Source: Colwellia hornerae
Lineage (GTDB): Bacteria; Pseudomonadota; Gammaproteobacteria; Enterobacterales; Alteromonadaceae
Assembly: GCF_007954355.1 (NCBI RefSeq)
Contig: NZ_VOLR01000015.1
Location: 1 to 64,000, forward strand
Direction of reading: 5' to 3'
DNA length: 64,000 bases
Below, one piece after another: positions 18,535 through 26,410 of this stretch (position 1 is its first letter; each line of letters starts with the position of its first letter). The notes under the pieces are model-generated. The model was not told the DNA's origin and ran no database searches. It saw nothing but the letters and a program-made list of their open reading frames with translations. The translations under genes were made by a program, and so were the position numbers.

Positions 18535-19236
18535 TTAACTGATGCCATTAACGATATCGTTAATGGCTTTTTTGTAGTAGATAGCGATCAAGATAAGTCG
18601 TTGTAATTCACTGTTGATCCCCTTATTTTGACGATGACATATTTCAGTAACGGCTTTAATTACCTGTGAATAGTTCATTGTGGCTAAGGTTTGTTGTTTA
18701 CTTTCAATTTCTATTAAGGCCAATAATGCGGTGAGTTCGTGGGCTGGTAGTGAATTTAAATTTTGATTAGCGGATAAATAAACTTCGATTGGGGTTAAAT
18801 TTGCGTGGTCACGCTGGCAAAGTGCATCACGTAAGGTGTCATTGCTGCCAAATAACATCATTGAACGTAAATAAATAAAGGGTGGTTTACTGGCAACTAC
18901 TTTATTGCCAGCGAGTAAATAATGTAGAGCATTGCGCTGTTGATGGTCTGTTTGTTTAAAGTTATCTTGTAACTGTAAGCCCGGAGTAAAGAAGCTTAAG
19001 GTATCGTTGGTTTTAATCTGTGCGATGAGTGCACTGGGGAAACATTTGCTCGCTATTAAAGTCGTCGCCAGTTTTTGATGAAATTCAAAGGTAACCGACT
19101 CGTTTATTCCTTGTTGAAATAGATAAGCTAATTGAACGATATTCTCAGACTCTCCCGAGGCTAAATAATGTTGGCGCAAGGCATTGTCGTCATTTTTTGA
19201 TAATAAATAGCAGAATGTCTGCATATGTTGCTTCAT
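18535..19236 (-). CDS. Hypothetical protein with one ankyrin-like segment
   Basis: 233 residues, not recognised as a named family. It starts MKQHMQTFCYLLSKNDD, with AAGGAT just upstream of the ATG. It is predominantly helical, with no signal peptide or membrane segment. The segment QQRNALHYLLAGNKV (about 98-112) resembles the start of an ankyrin repeat, and a later region (DHANLTPIEVYLSAN) has a similar helix-turn pattern. It is convergent with the alpha/beta hydrolase gene, and its last codons contain that gene's terminator. No functional assignment is offered. Confidence 0.65.
   Translation of the reverse strand: MKQHMQTFCYLLSKNDDNALRQHYLASGESENIVQLAYLFQQGINESVTFEFHQKLATTLIASKCFPSALIAQIKTNDTLSFFTPGLQLQDNFKQTDHQQRNALHYLLAGNKVVASKPPFIYLRSMMLFGSNDTLRDALCQRDHANLTPIEVYLSANQNLNSLPAHELTALLALIEIESKQQTLATMNYSQVIKAVTEICHRQNKGINSELQRLILIAIYYKKAINDIVNGIS
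18544..18573 (+). terminator. Strong intrinsic terminator of the alpha/beta hydrolase gene
   Basis: GCCATTAACGAT and its exact reverse complement ATCGTTAATGGC form a 24-base perfect palindrome followed by six T residues. It lies inside the last codons of the convergent minus-strand gene, so the same bases encode protein on one strand and end transcription on the other. Confidence 0.85.
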
Positions 19237-19571
19237 TGTGATCCTTGTTTAGCGCAAATATTTGCCTCAGTGTATACGCTAATTCTTGTGTTGTATGATA
19301 TTTTTTAAACAATAATTTTAGCCAGCTAAATTAACCTTATTACCATAATAATCGTAGACTTGCCTAGTTATCATGACTTATCTTAAAGCTACTAATATTA
19401 ACGTTTGACCTATTACAAGCTCGTTGCTGCTTTTAAGGCAGAGTTTACTTTGATAATAAGGCTTGATGTAAAAGATGATTCCGACTAAGTTACTGCCCAA
19501 GCGACTTGCTAGCACTCGTTATCCTGTAACTTTTCCGATAAATAGTCGATGGACCATTATAAGTAGATCCT
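19237..19571. other. Intergenic region, 335 nt, upstream of mgtE
   Basis: Spacer between divergent genes. It must hold promoters for both. A magnesium (M-box) riboswitch was considered, but no convincing set of conserved stems was seen by eye. Confidence 0.4.
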
Positions 19572-20927
19572 ATGAGTAATACTTTTACCAAACTTGTTAG
19601 CCAATTAACCCATTCATTAGAGCAAGAAAACGATCACGAACTGTTAATTTCAATAGAGAAATATCATCCTGCCAAGTTGGGGCGATTACTTGAGTCGCTA
19701 CCCAATAAATATCGTGATGACTTTTGGAGCTTGATCCCCGTTAATTGCAAGGGTGAGGTATTGCTGTCGGTACACCGCGAGCTGCGCCAATTTCTGATTA
19801 AAAAAACTAGCGAAGCTGATTTACTTAAATGTTTGTCGACGCTGCAAATGGATGAATTAGCCGATATCGATGCAGACTTACCGCTACCTGTGGTAAGCGC
19901 TATGGTTGAGGCTATGGACAGTCAGCGAAAAGAGCGCTACCGCACAGTAGCCTCTTTTCCTGATAACACCGCCGGCGGAATGATGGATGTTGACGCTACA
20001 GCCGTTAGAAAAGACGTTAGCCTTAAAGCGGTTTATCGGTATCTATGTAAGTTAAGAAAAAAAGAGGGTATGTTGCCCGAACAACTTGATCAACTGGTTG
20101 TTGTTGACAGGAATAACAAGGTACAAGGTACCTTATATCTTAGTGATTTGGTTTCAATGGACAATAGCTTGTCGGTTGGCGACGTAATGAAAAACGACGT
20201 GCCGTTAATCGACTCGTTACAATCGGCAAGTCAGGTTGCACAAATCTTTGAAGATCACGATTTAATATCAGCGCCGGTTGTTGACGAAAATAATTTTTTG
20301 TTGGGGCGAATAACAGTTGATGATGTTATCGATGTATTAAAGCACAACTCAGAGCAGCGTTTATTGGCCTCTGCTGGTCTTAATGAAGAGCTCGATATGT
20401 TTGCCCCTGTTTCTCATATTTCTTTAAATAGAGCTATTTGGCTAGGCACCAATTTAATCACCGCTTTTGTCGCTGCTTGGGTCATTGGCTTTTTTGAAGC
20501 ATCAATAGAGCAACTCGTCGCACTCGCGGTACTTATGCCGGTCGTGGCGAGTATGGGGGGCGTTACCGGTAGCCAAACGCTAACCGTGGTTACTCGAGGT
20601 ATTGCGCGCGATTTAGTCAGTAGTGCCAATATCGTTTCGCTCACGCTTCACGAATTAAAAGTCTCTTTTATTAATGGCATATTATGGGCTGCGGTGGTCT
20701 TTTTAATTACTATTTTATGGTATGACGATTGGCAGTTAGGGGGCGTTTTTGCACTGGCACTTTTTGTTGTTAGCCTTACGGGGACACTTTCAGGAGCCCT
20801 TATTCCGATTGTATTGAAAAAATTGGGTGTAGACCCAGCCATTGCTGGCGGGGTTATTTTGACAACCATAACTGATGCAGTCGGATTCTTAATCTTTTTG
20901 GGGACAGCGACTTATATTTTGATTTAA
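19572..20927 (+). CDS. mgtE: Magnesium transporter MgtE
   Basis: 451 residues, the normal length. An N-terminal helical MgtE_N domain (about 5-130) is followed by two CBS domains (about 135-260; AGGMMDVDATAVRKD, then VGDVMKNDVPLIDS and ISAPVVDENNFLLGRITVD), and a C-terminal membrane domain (about 285-450) with about five helices, including LMPVVASMGGVTGSQTLTV and the final AGGVILTTITDAVGFLIF. This is the complete MgtE architecture, in which Mg2+ bound by the cytoplasmic domains closes the channel (family knowledge). It is a single gene in the inner membrane. Confidence 0.93.
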   Translation: MSNTFTKLVSQLTHSLEQENDHELLISIEKYHPAKLGRLLESLPNKYRDDFWSLIPVNCKGEVLLSVHRELRQFLIKKTSEADLLKCLSTLQMDELADIDADLPLPVVSAMVEAMDSQRKERYRTVASFPDNTAGGMMDVDATAVRKDVSLKAVYRYLCKLRKKEGMLPEQLDQLVVVDRNNKVQGTLYLSDLVSMDNSLSVGDVMKNDVPLIDSLQSASQVAQIFEDHDLISAPVVDENNFLLGRITVDDVIDVLKHNSEQRLLASAGLNEELDMFAPVSHISLNRAIWLGTNLITAFVAAWVIGFFEASIEQLVALAVLMPVVASMGGVTGSQTLTVVTRGIARDLVSSANIVSLTLHELKVSFINGILWAAVVFLITILWYDDWQLGGVFALALFVVSLTGTLSGALIPIVLKKLGVDPAIAGGVILTTITDAVGFLIFLGTATYILI

Positions 20928-21197
20928 TTATCCCGATTTAAATGATGAGCAGAAGGCCAATAAGCAGCACCTTGCTGCTCAGGTAAACTATTTTACGAAG
21001 AAGTTTGACAGACCCGATTGGATTTACCTGTTATTATGGCTATTATTAATTTTAGTTAACGATGTACTTAATCACCCCGTTTAAGTACTTAATAACAAAA
21101 CAGTGAATTACGAAAAATAAACCGAGCGATTATCGCAATGTCTGCAGGCATTGGTTGAAAAGTCGATCCGCTACTAAATTTTTATGAGAAATAACAC

Positions 21198-22115
21198 TTG
21201 AACAACTTCCAGATACCGACAATTATTACTAAAATATTGTGCTTAATGATACTTTTTTTACCTCAACTATTAATGGCTGAAGAAGCCATTATCGTTGTAA
21301 AACAAGAAAAATCTATTTTAGAAAAAAGAGAACAAGCGCTTTTAAAAACAACCGCTAACCCCTTTTCTATCTCGCAACATAGATTAAACTACCTACTGCC
21401 CGTCTCCTATATTAGTAAGCCAGGTACCCGTTCGGTGGAAGAGTTAAATAATGATAATGTCGATAATGTTGAAGCTAAATATCAAATCAGCATTAAATTT
21501 CCGATTTATTTGCCAAAGACTGATGCATCAGGTCTTTATTTTGGCTTTACCGCGGTATCTTATTGGCAATTATACAACAGTGAGGCATCTAAACCTTTTC
21601 GAGAAACGAATTATGAACCCGAATTATTTTACAGTTGGCAACAGAAAAACCGCATATTGGGCTTTGAATTCAATCAAATCCAATTCGGGATAAACCACCA
21701 ATCTAATGGCCGTAGTGGCCTTTCATCGCGCAGCTGGAACCGGGTCTTTGCTTCCTTAGTGTTTAGTGATGAAAACGCTTTCTATTATATAAAAGCTTGG
21801 CATCGACTCGCAGAAGATAAAAAAGAAACGCCACTTGCTGTGATTGGCGATGACAATCCAGATATTACTGATTATTTAGGGCATATGGAATTTGGTATTG
21901 GTACACAGTTAGGTAAATTTAACCTTTTCTCTGCGCTGCGTAATAACCTTAAACTTAATGATAATAAAGGTAGTGTCGAACTAAACCTCTCTTATTCATT
22001 GACCGAAGGTTACGATTTTTTAATACAGTATTTTAATGGTTATGGTGATTCACTTATCGACTATGACCGCCATCAACAGCGCATTAGTTTGGGTATGCAA
22101 ATGAAATTTTTATAA
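21198..22115 (+). CDS. pldA: Outer-membrane phospholipase A
   Basis: 305 residues from a TTG start, with a signal peptide ending near LLMA (residue 27). The catalytic pattern NHQSNGRSGLSSRSWNR places H167, S169 and N181 with the same 2 and 14 residue spacing as H142, S144 and N156 in E. coli OmpLA. The rest alternates in short beta-strand segments ending in a C-terminal aromatic or hydrophobic residue, as expected for a 12-strand barrel. It should hydrolyse phospholipids in the outer leaflet when dimerised with calcium. It is a single gene with no partner. Confidence 0.88.
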   Translation: MNNFQIPTIITKILCLMILFLPQLLMAEEAIIVVKQEKSILEKREQALLKTTANPFSISQHRLNYLLPVSYISKPGTRSVEELNNDNVDNVEAKYQISIKFPIYLPKTDASGLYFGFTAVSYWQLYNSEASKPFRETNYEPELFYSWQQKNRILGFEFNQIQFGINHQSNGRSGLSSRSWNRVFASLVFSDENAFYYIKAWHRLAEDKKETPLAVIGDDNPDITDYLGHMEFGIGTQLGKFNLFSALRNNLKLNDNKGSVELNLSYSLTEGYDFLIQYFNGYGDSLIDYDRHQQRISLGMQMKFL

Positions 22116-22301
22116 ATAATGTAAGGTAACGTCATAAGCTGTTTAATAGCCTAGTGAAAACACACCGTTAATTGTTGGTCCAAATTTAATTTCGCCAAAA
22201 GTTTGGGCTGCAAGGTTTTAAAAGTATAATATCCCCTCACTTAAAGGTCATATTTTAAGATTGCATCATTGCACCAGCTAATTACCCGGAAAATATATAT
22301 C

Positions 22302-24053
22302 ATGCGAGTCGCCGTTTCTCAGTTTGCCACCACTTTGGATGTTGAAGAAAATCTAGCAACCTGTCTACGTATGATAAATAAGGTGGCGATGTGTCAGCCC
22401 GGAGTTATTGTGCTGCCTGAATTTTGTAATACACTTTTTTGTCATACCCAGGGTGGGTACAATGACCGTAATCAGGCATGGCATCAAGCTTTAGCCATTG
22501 ATGGTCCTTTTCTACTCGCTATTGCAGAGCAAGCTCACAAGCATCATTGTTATATTGTTATAAACGTTACTTTAAGGCGTGACTCTTTAGGTGACTTTTC
22601 GCCAGAGCAACATAATGATGTGATTAACGAAAATATTAGTATTACCTCTTGTTTATTTTCGCCGCTCGGAGAACTTGTTCTCCATGTCGATAAACAACGA
22701 TTGCTTGGCCATGAAAATGATTTTTTTATTAACACAAGTAGAGTGTCTGAGTTAGCTTCAACGACATTCGGAAAATTTGGCCTGTTAGTCGGTAACGATA
22801 CGATGACTTTTAAACCCTCACGTGAATTGGCTTTGCAGGGTGGGCAATTATTGTGTAATTCAATTAGCACATTCGCCAGAGATCAAAGTCACTTTCATGA
22901 CCCAGCTCGAGCGTGCGAAAACAAAGTGTTTCTGGCTACGGCAAATAAAATCGGCGCATTGTCATCAACTAACTCTCTTGCTGGCGTAGGCCAAAGCCAA
23001 ATAATTTCCCCTGAGGGTAAAGTGCTGGCCAAAATAAACCATAATGAAGAAGGTTTTGTTTTTGCTGATATTGATTTAGCTAATACTGCGATAGCGCCGC
23101 AGAATAAACGCCGACCTGATGGTACTGATCTTTTTAAACAACGCCGTCCTGAACTTTATCAAGCGCTAACATTACCGATAAAAAAGGAGGCTCACGCTCA
23201 ATACATTAACGATGACAATGTCCCCGAAACAGCCAATGTCGCAATATTTGCAACCTACAAGTCTAACGAGCAAGCCATTGAAGATGTTTGTTTTTATATT
23301 GAAAACAACCTCAGCGATATTATTCAGTTGCCAGAGTTATTCTTTATCGCAGATAAGACCATCACTAATAATACTGAGCAACTTGCCGATATTGCCGCTT
23401 TGAGTAAACAGCTTATTATACAAATCAGCTCAGTGTTGAGGCCTTTTCAATACGTCTGTACCAGTTTAGTTATTGATGGTGCGCATCAGGCGGTGCTAAT
23501 AAGCGAGCAGGGTTTATTTGCAACACAGCAGCAATTACATTTTTGCCAACGATACCACTGGACACCATTAGGTGATGCGTTAACTCTTGTAGAATTACCG
23601 TTAGAGCAAGGCAATATTAAACTTGCTATGCTAACAGCTGATGACGCTAGCATACCTGAAATAGTTAACGTAGCTGCGTTGAATCATGTTCACTTATTAC
23701 TGGTGCCTTTTGAAATTCAAGAGCCGGGTGAGGTTGAATATTGCTTGTTATCGCGTGCCGCTGAAAATAGAATTTGTATTCTTGCAGCGAGTCTTGAACA
23801 GAGCTTCGCTGCGGGCTGTTTATCTGTTGATTTACCAAGTGATAACGTCAATAAAAATGCTAATAAAAAGAAAGCTAAACTGCAAAAGTCTACGGGGTTT
23901 ATTGCCAATTTATGCTCAGGTTCTACCTTAATCTCTGAAAGTCAGTTAGCTAAATTTACTGGCTATATTAATCAGCCGCTGGTTAAACACCAACAGGGAA
24001 AAATTACTAAGGCATTAGTTCATCCTATCGCCACTTGTACTAAGTACGAGTAG
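22302..24053 (+). CDS. Tandem nitrilase-fold protein lacking both catalytic cysteines
   Basis: 583 residues from the ATG at 22302 (an in-frame TTG at 22269 would add 11 residues unlike the family start). MRVAVSQFATTLDVEENL and VLPEFCNT open a carbon-nitrogen hydrolase domain (about 1-285) with Glu40 and Lys131 (HVDKQRLLG), but the nucleophile site reads GLLVGNDTMTF, with G164 where Cys is expected. A second nitrilase-like domain (about 308-560) has E345 (QLPELFF) but LAMLTADDAS, with T445 at the Cys position. Both halves therefore appear catalytically dead by the usual Glu-Lys-Cys rule. It could be a scaffold or binding protein, or an enzyme with another mechanism. There is no operon partner. 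Confidence 0.75.
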   Translation: MRVAVSQFATTLDVEENLATCLRMINKVAMCQPGVIVLPEFCNTLFCHTQGGYNDRNQAWHQALAIDGPFLLAIAEQAHKHHCYIVINVTLRRDSLGDFSPEQHNDVINENISITSCLFSPLGELVLHVDKQRLLGHENDFFINTSRVSELASTTFGKFGLLVGNDTMTFKPSRELALQGGQLLCNSISTFARDQSHFHDPARACENKVFLATANKIGALSSTNSLAGVGQSQIISPEGKVLAKINHNEEGFVFADIDLANTAIAPQNKRRPDGTDLFKQRRPELYQALTLPIKKEAHAQYINDDNVPETANVAIFATYKSNEQAIEDVCFYIENNLSDIIQLPELFFIADKTITNNTEQLADIAALSKQLIIQISSVLRPFQYVCTSLVIDGAHQAVLISEQGLFATQQQLHFCQRYHWTPLGDALTLVELPLEQGNIKLAMLTADDASIPEIVNVAALNHVHLLLVPFEIQEPGEVEYCLLSRAAENRICILAASLEQSFAAGCLSVDLPSDNVNKNANKKKAKLQKSTGFIANLCSGSTLISESQLAKFTGYINQPLVKHQQGKITKALVHPIATCTKYE

Positions 24054-24122
24054 GTACTTGCTTAACGAGTATTGGGCACAGTGATCTCGTTGGCTTTATT
24101 TCCTGTGAAAACCACTATTATA

Positions 24123-24552
24123 TTTTGTAACGTTAACCATGACCGATGGGGAAGAGCGGTTTAGCGGCAGGTTTCTTTTTTTCGGTTGAGGATATTTTGG
24201 GCCCCAAGATAAGGTTTTCTGGCAAGCTAAAGTTGACAAAGAGCCGCTCATTTAAACCTCGCCACAGTAACCAAAGATTAATGATCAATTACTTTATTTT
24301 GTAACGTAAACCATAACCCATTGGGAATAGCGGTTTAGCGGCAGCTTTCTTTTTTTCGGTTGAGGATGTTTTAGGCCCAAAGATAAGGTTTTCTGGCAAG
24401 CTAAAGTTGACAAAGAACCGCTCATTTAAACCTCGCCACAGTAACCAAAGATTAATGATCAATTACTTTATTTTGTAACGTAAACCATAACCCATTGGGA
24501 ATAGCGGTTTAGCGGCAGCTTTCTTTTTTTCGGTTGAGGATGTTTTAGGCCA
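24123..24552. repeat. 174-bp tandem repeat of a GH3 gene 3' end (about 2.5 copies)
   Basis: TTTTGTAACG recurs at 24123, 24297 and 24471, giving an exact 174-bp period. Copies span about 24123-24296, 24297-24470 and a partial 24471-24552 that is the real 3' end of the minus-strand GH3 gene. On the minus strand the middle copy is open in the same frame as the gene for 57 codons after its stop, and ends in the same C-terminal residues (PLFPMGYGLRYKIK). The outermost copy is more diverged and stops early at GHG. The unit's upstream part (FVNFSLPENLIFGPKTS) resembles, but is not identical to, the gene's own FNFQGKLSFSWPKTS. Confidence 0.9.
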
Positions 24553-26292
24553 AGAAAAAGACAGTTTACCTTGAAAGTTAAACTCGCCAAAGAGCATATC
24601 ACTAAGGCCTTGACCTTCTGAACCGGGTAGCCAAGCAGCAATAAATGCCGCTGACTTATCTAATTCGTCATTAATTATTAACGTTCTCCCCGAAATCAAG
24701 ATAACGATAAGGGGTATGCCTTTATCACTAATATCTTTGATCAATAGATAGTCTTCTGGATGTAATTTTTTTAATGCTAGCGAGTTGCCATAGGGTGCTG
24801 AAATATTAACTTGACCGTTTATTTGTGATCCGGCTTCAATAATAAGGTTTTCACAATCTCTGATATCACCATGGCCTTCTGCATAAGGATACTCACCGAT
24901 AACTACCACCGCGATGTCATGTTCTTTTGCGGATATTGCTAAAACATCATCATGACGCCTTAATACCGCATTGGGCGCAACCGCTGCAATGCCTTGCCAA
25001 ATAGAAGTGGCGCCTTCAAATGCATCGTTTGCTGATACGCCTTGCCAGTTAATGGTAAAACCACCGCACTGATGGCCAATATTATCAGCATTCTTACCCG
25101 TAACTAATATGCGTGCCTGCTTTTTTAAAGGCAGAATGTTTTTTTTATTTTTTAGCAGCACCAGTGATTTTCTGACCGCTTCTCGTGCCACACTTCTGTG
25201 CTCTATGGCCCCAAAACTTGCATGGTTTGCCCAAACTCTTTCACTGGGGCAAGGGGTATCAAATAGACCACTGGCAAATTTTACCAACAATATTCGACGA
25301 ACAGCGTCATTAATTCTCGACATAGGCACAGTTCCTAATTCAACATGGTTATGCAGATGTTGAATAAATTGCAGCCAGTTTTCTGGGAGCATAAACATAT
25401 CGATGCCGGCATTTACGCCTTGAGCAACCGAGAGATAAAAGTCATCACAGAGGTAATCAATACCGTTCATATCAGAAACAATGAAGCCAGAAAAATTCAA
25501 TTGTTGTTTCAGTACATCAGTAAGCAGATATTTATGGCCATGGCATTTGTTGCCATTCCAACTATTAAATGACGCCATAACGGTCATCGCCCCCGCTTTT
25601 AAAGCGCTTATGTAGGGGCTAATATGGGTGTTGTTGAGTTCTAGCCAAGTAATATTAGCATCACCTTGGTCAATGCCATGAGCTGTAGCTCCATCGCCGA
25701 CCCAATGCTTAACACAAGCGATTACGCCTTCACCAGCAAGTTTGCCATGAAGGCCGTTGATAATTTCACTTGCGTATTGATTGATCAATTGAGGGGTTTG
25801 AGCAAAGCTTTCATAGCAGCGGCCCCATTGATTATTTTGTGCAACAGCGAGGTTAGGTGCAAAGACCCAATCGACGCCACTCGCTAAGACTTCTTTTCGT
25901 GTTACTTCGGCGATACGCGCTACTAAATCGGTATCGTTGGCGGCACCTAAGCCGATATTATGTGGAAATATTGTTGCCCCTTTTAGGTTATTGTGGCCAT
26001 GTATGGCGTCGACACCATAAAGTAAGGGGATCGCTAAATGATTTGCGTCGTTAACCATTGATGCTTGCCAATAGCTATCGGTTATTTTCAGCCAACTTTC
26101 AATATTATTATTTTCGGGCAGAGAGCCTGCGCCACTCAATACCGAACCTAAATGATATTTTCTGACATCATCGGGGGTACAGCCTAATCGTTCAGCTTGG
26201 GTCATTTGTCCAATTTTCTGGGCTAATGTCATTTTTGACATCAGCTCATCAACTTGTTGCTTTATTGACGTCTGGCTAAGTAGTGGCTGCAT
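24463..26292 (-). CDS. GH3 beta-glucosidase (short form)
   Basis: 609 residues without a signal peptide, so probably cytoplasmic. Family 3 landmarks include KIGQMTQAE, YGVDAIHGHNN, the KHWVGDG motif and nucleophile D274 in GFIVSDMNG. The C-terminal (alpha/beta)6 domain follows (VVVIGEYPYAEGHGD, ILISGRTL, AAWLPGSEGQG). It lacks the fibronectin-type domain of longer members. It is expected to release glucose from short beta-glucans, most simply laminarin oligosaccharides given its neighbours. It lies 92 nt downstream of a second GH3 gene on the same strand. Its 3' end has been tandemly duplicated into the downstream spacer. Confidence 0.92.
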   Translation of the reverse strand: MQPLLSQTSIKQQVDELMSKMTLAQKIGQMTQAERLGCTPDDVRKYHLGSVLSGAGSLPENNNIESWLKITDSYWQASMVNDANHLAIPLLYGVDAIHGHNNLKGATIFPHNIGLGAANDTDLVARIAEVTRKEVLASGVDWVFAPNLAVAQNNQWGRCYESFAQTPQLINQYASEIINGLHGKLAGEGVIACVKHWVGDGATAHGIDQGDANITWLELNNTHISPYISALKAGAMTVMASFNSWNGNKCHGHKYLLTDVLKQQLNFSGFIVSDMNGIDYLCDDFYLSVAQGVNAGIDMFMLPENWLQFIQHLHNHVELGTVPMSRINDAVRRILLVKFASGLFDTPCPSERVWANHASFGAIEHRSVAREAVRKSLVLLKNKKNILPLKKQARILVTGKNADNIGHQCGGFTINWQGVSANDAFEGATSIWQGIAAVAPNAVLRRHDDVLAISAKEHDIAVVVIGEYPYAEGHGDIRDCENLIIEAGSQINGQVNISAPYGNSLALKKLHPEDYLLIKDISDKGIPLIVILISGRTLIINDELDKSAAFIAAWLPGSEGQGLSDMLFGEFNFQGKLSFSWPKTSSTEKKKAAAKPLFPMGYGLRYKIK

Positions 26293-26372
26293 AGTATTGA
26301 GTTATCCCGACATTATTTAATTTTTAAGCTAATTCTAGCCAGTATTTACTTTCTCACATTTTGTCAAAAGAA

Positions 26373-26410
26373 CAAGCTTTGAGCTTATTTCGCCATAAGC
26401 TCAAAGCTTG
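26373..26410 (-). terminator. Perfect 16-bp hairpin at the end of the upstream GH3 gene
   Basis: CAAGCTTTGAGCTTAT at 26373-26388 is exactly complementary to ATAAGCTCAAAGCTTG at 26395-26410, with a six-base loop. The stem includes the last codons and stop of the minus-strand gene, and on that strand is followed by TTCTTTT. It lies between the two GH3 genes and could reduce read-through into the second. Confidence 0.7.

Noticed and set aside
19237-19571. Magnesium riboswitch (M-box) upstream of mgtE
   Set aside because: No convincing conserved stems could be traced by eye; a covariance search would be needed.
20950-20985. Short AGCAGC/GCTGCT hairpin after mgtE
   Set aside because: Only six base pairs and no T-run; too weak to call a terminator.
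22269-22301. TTG start that would extend the nitrilase-fold protein by 11 residues
   Set aside because: MRVAVSQF from the ATG at 22302 is the normal family start, and the added residues resemble nothing.
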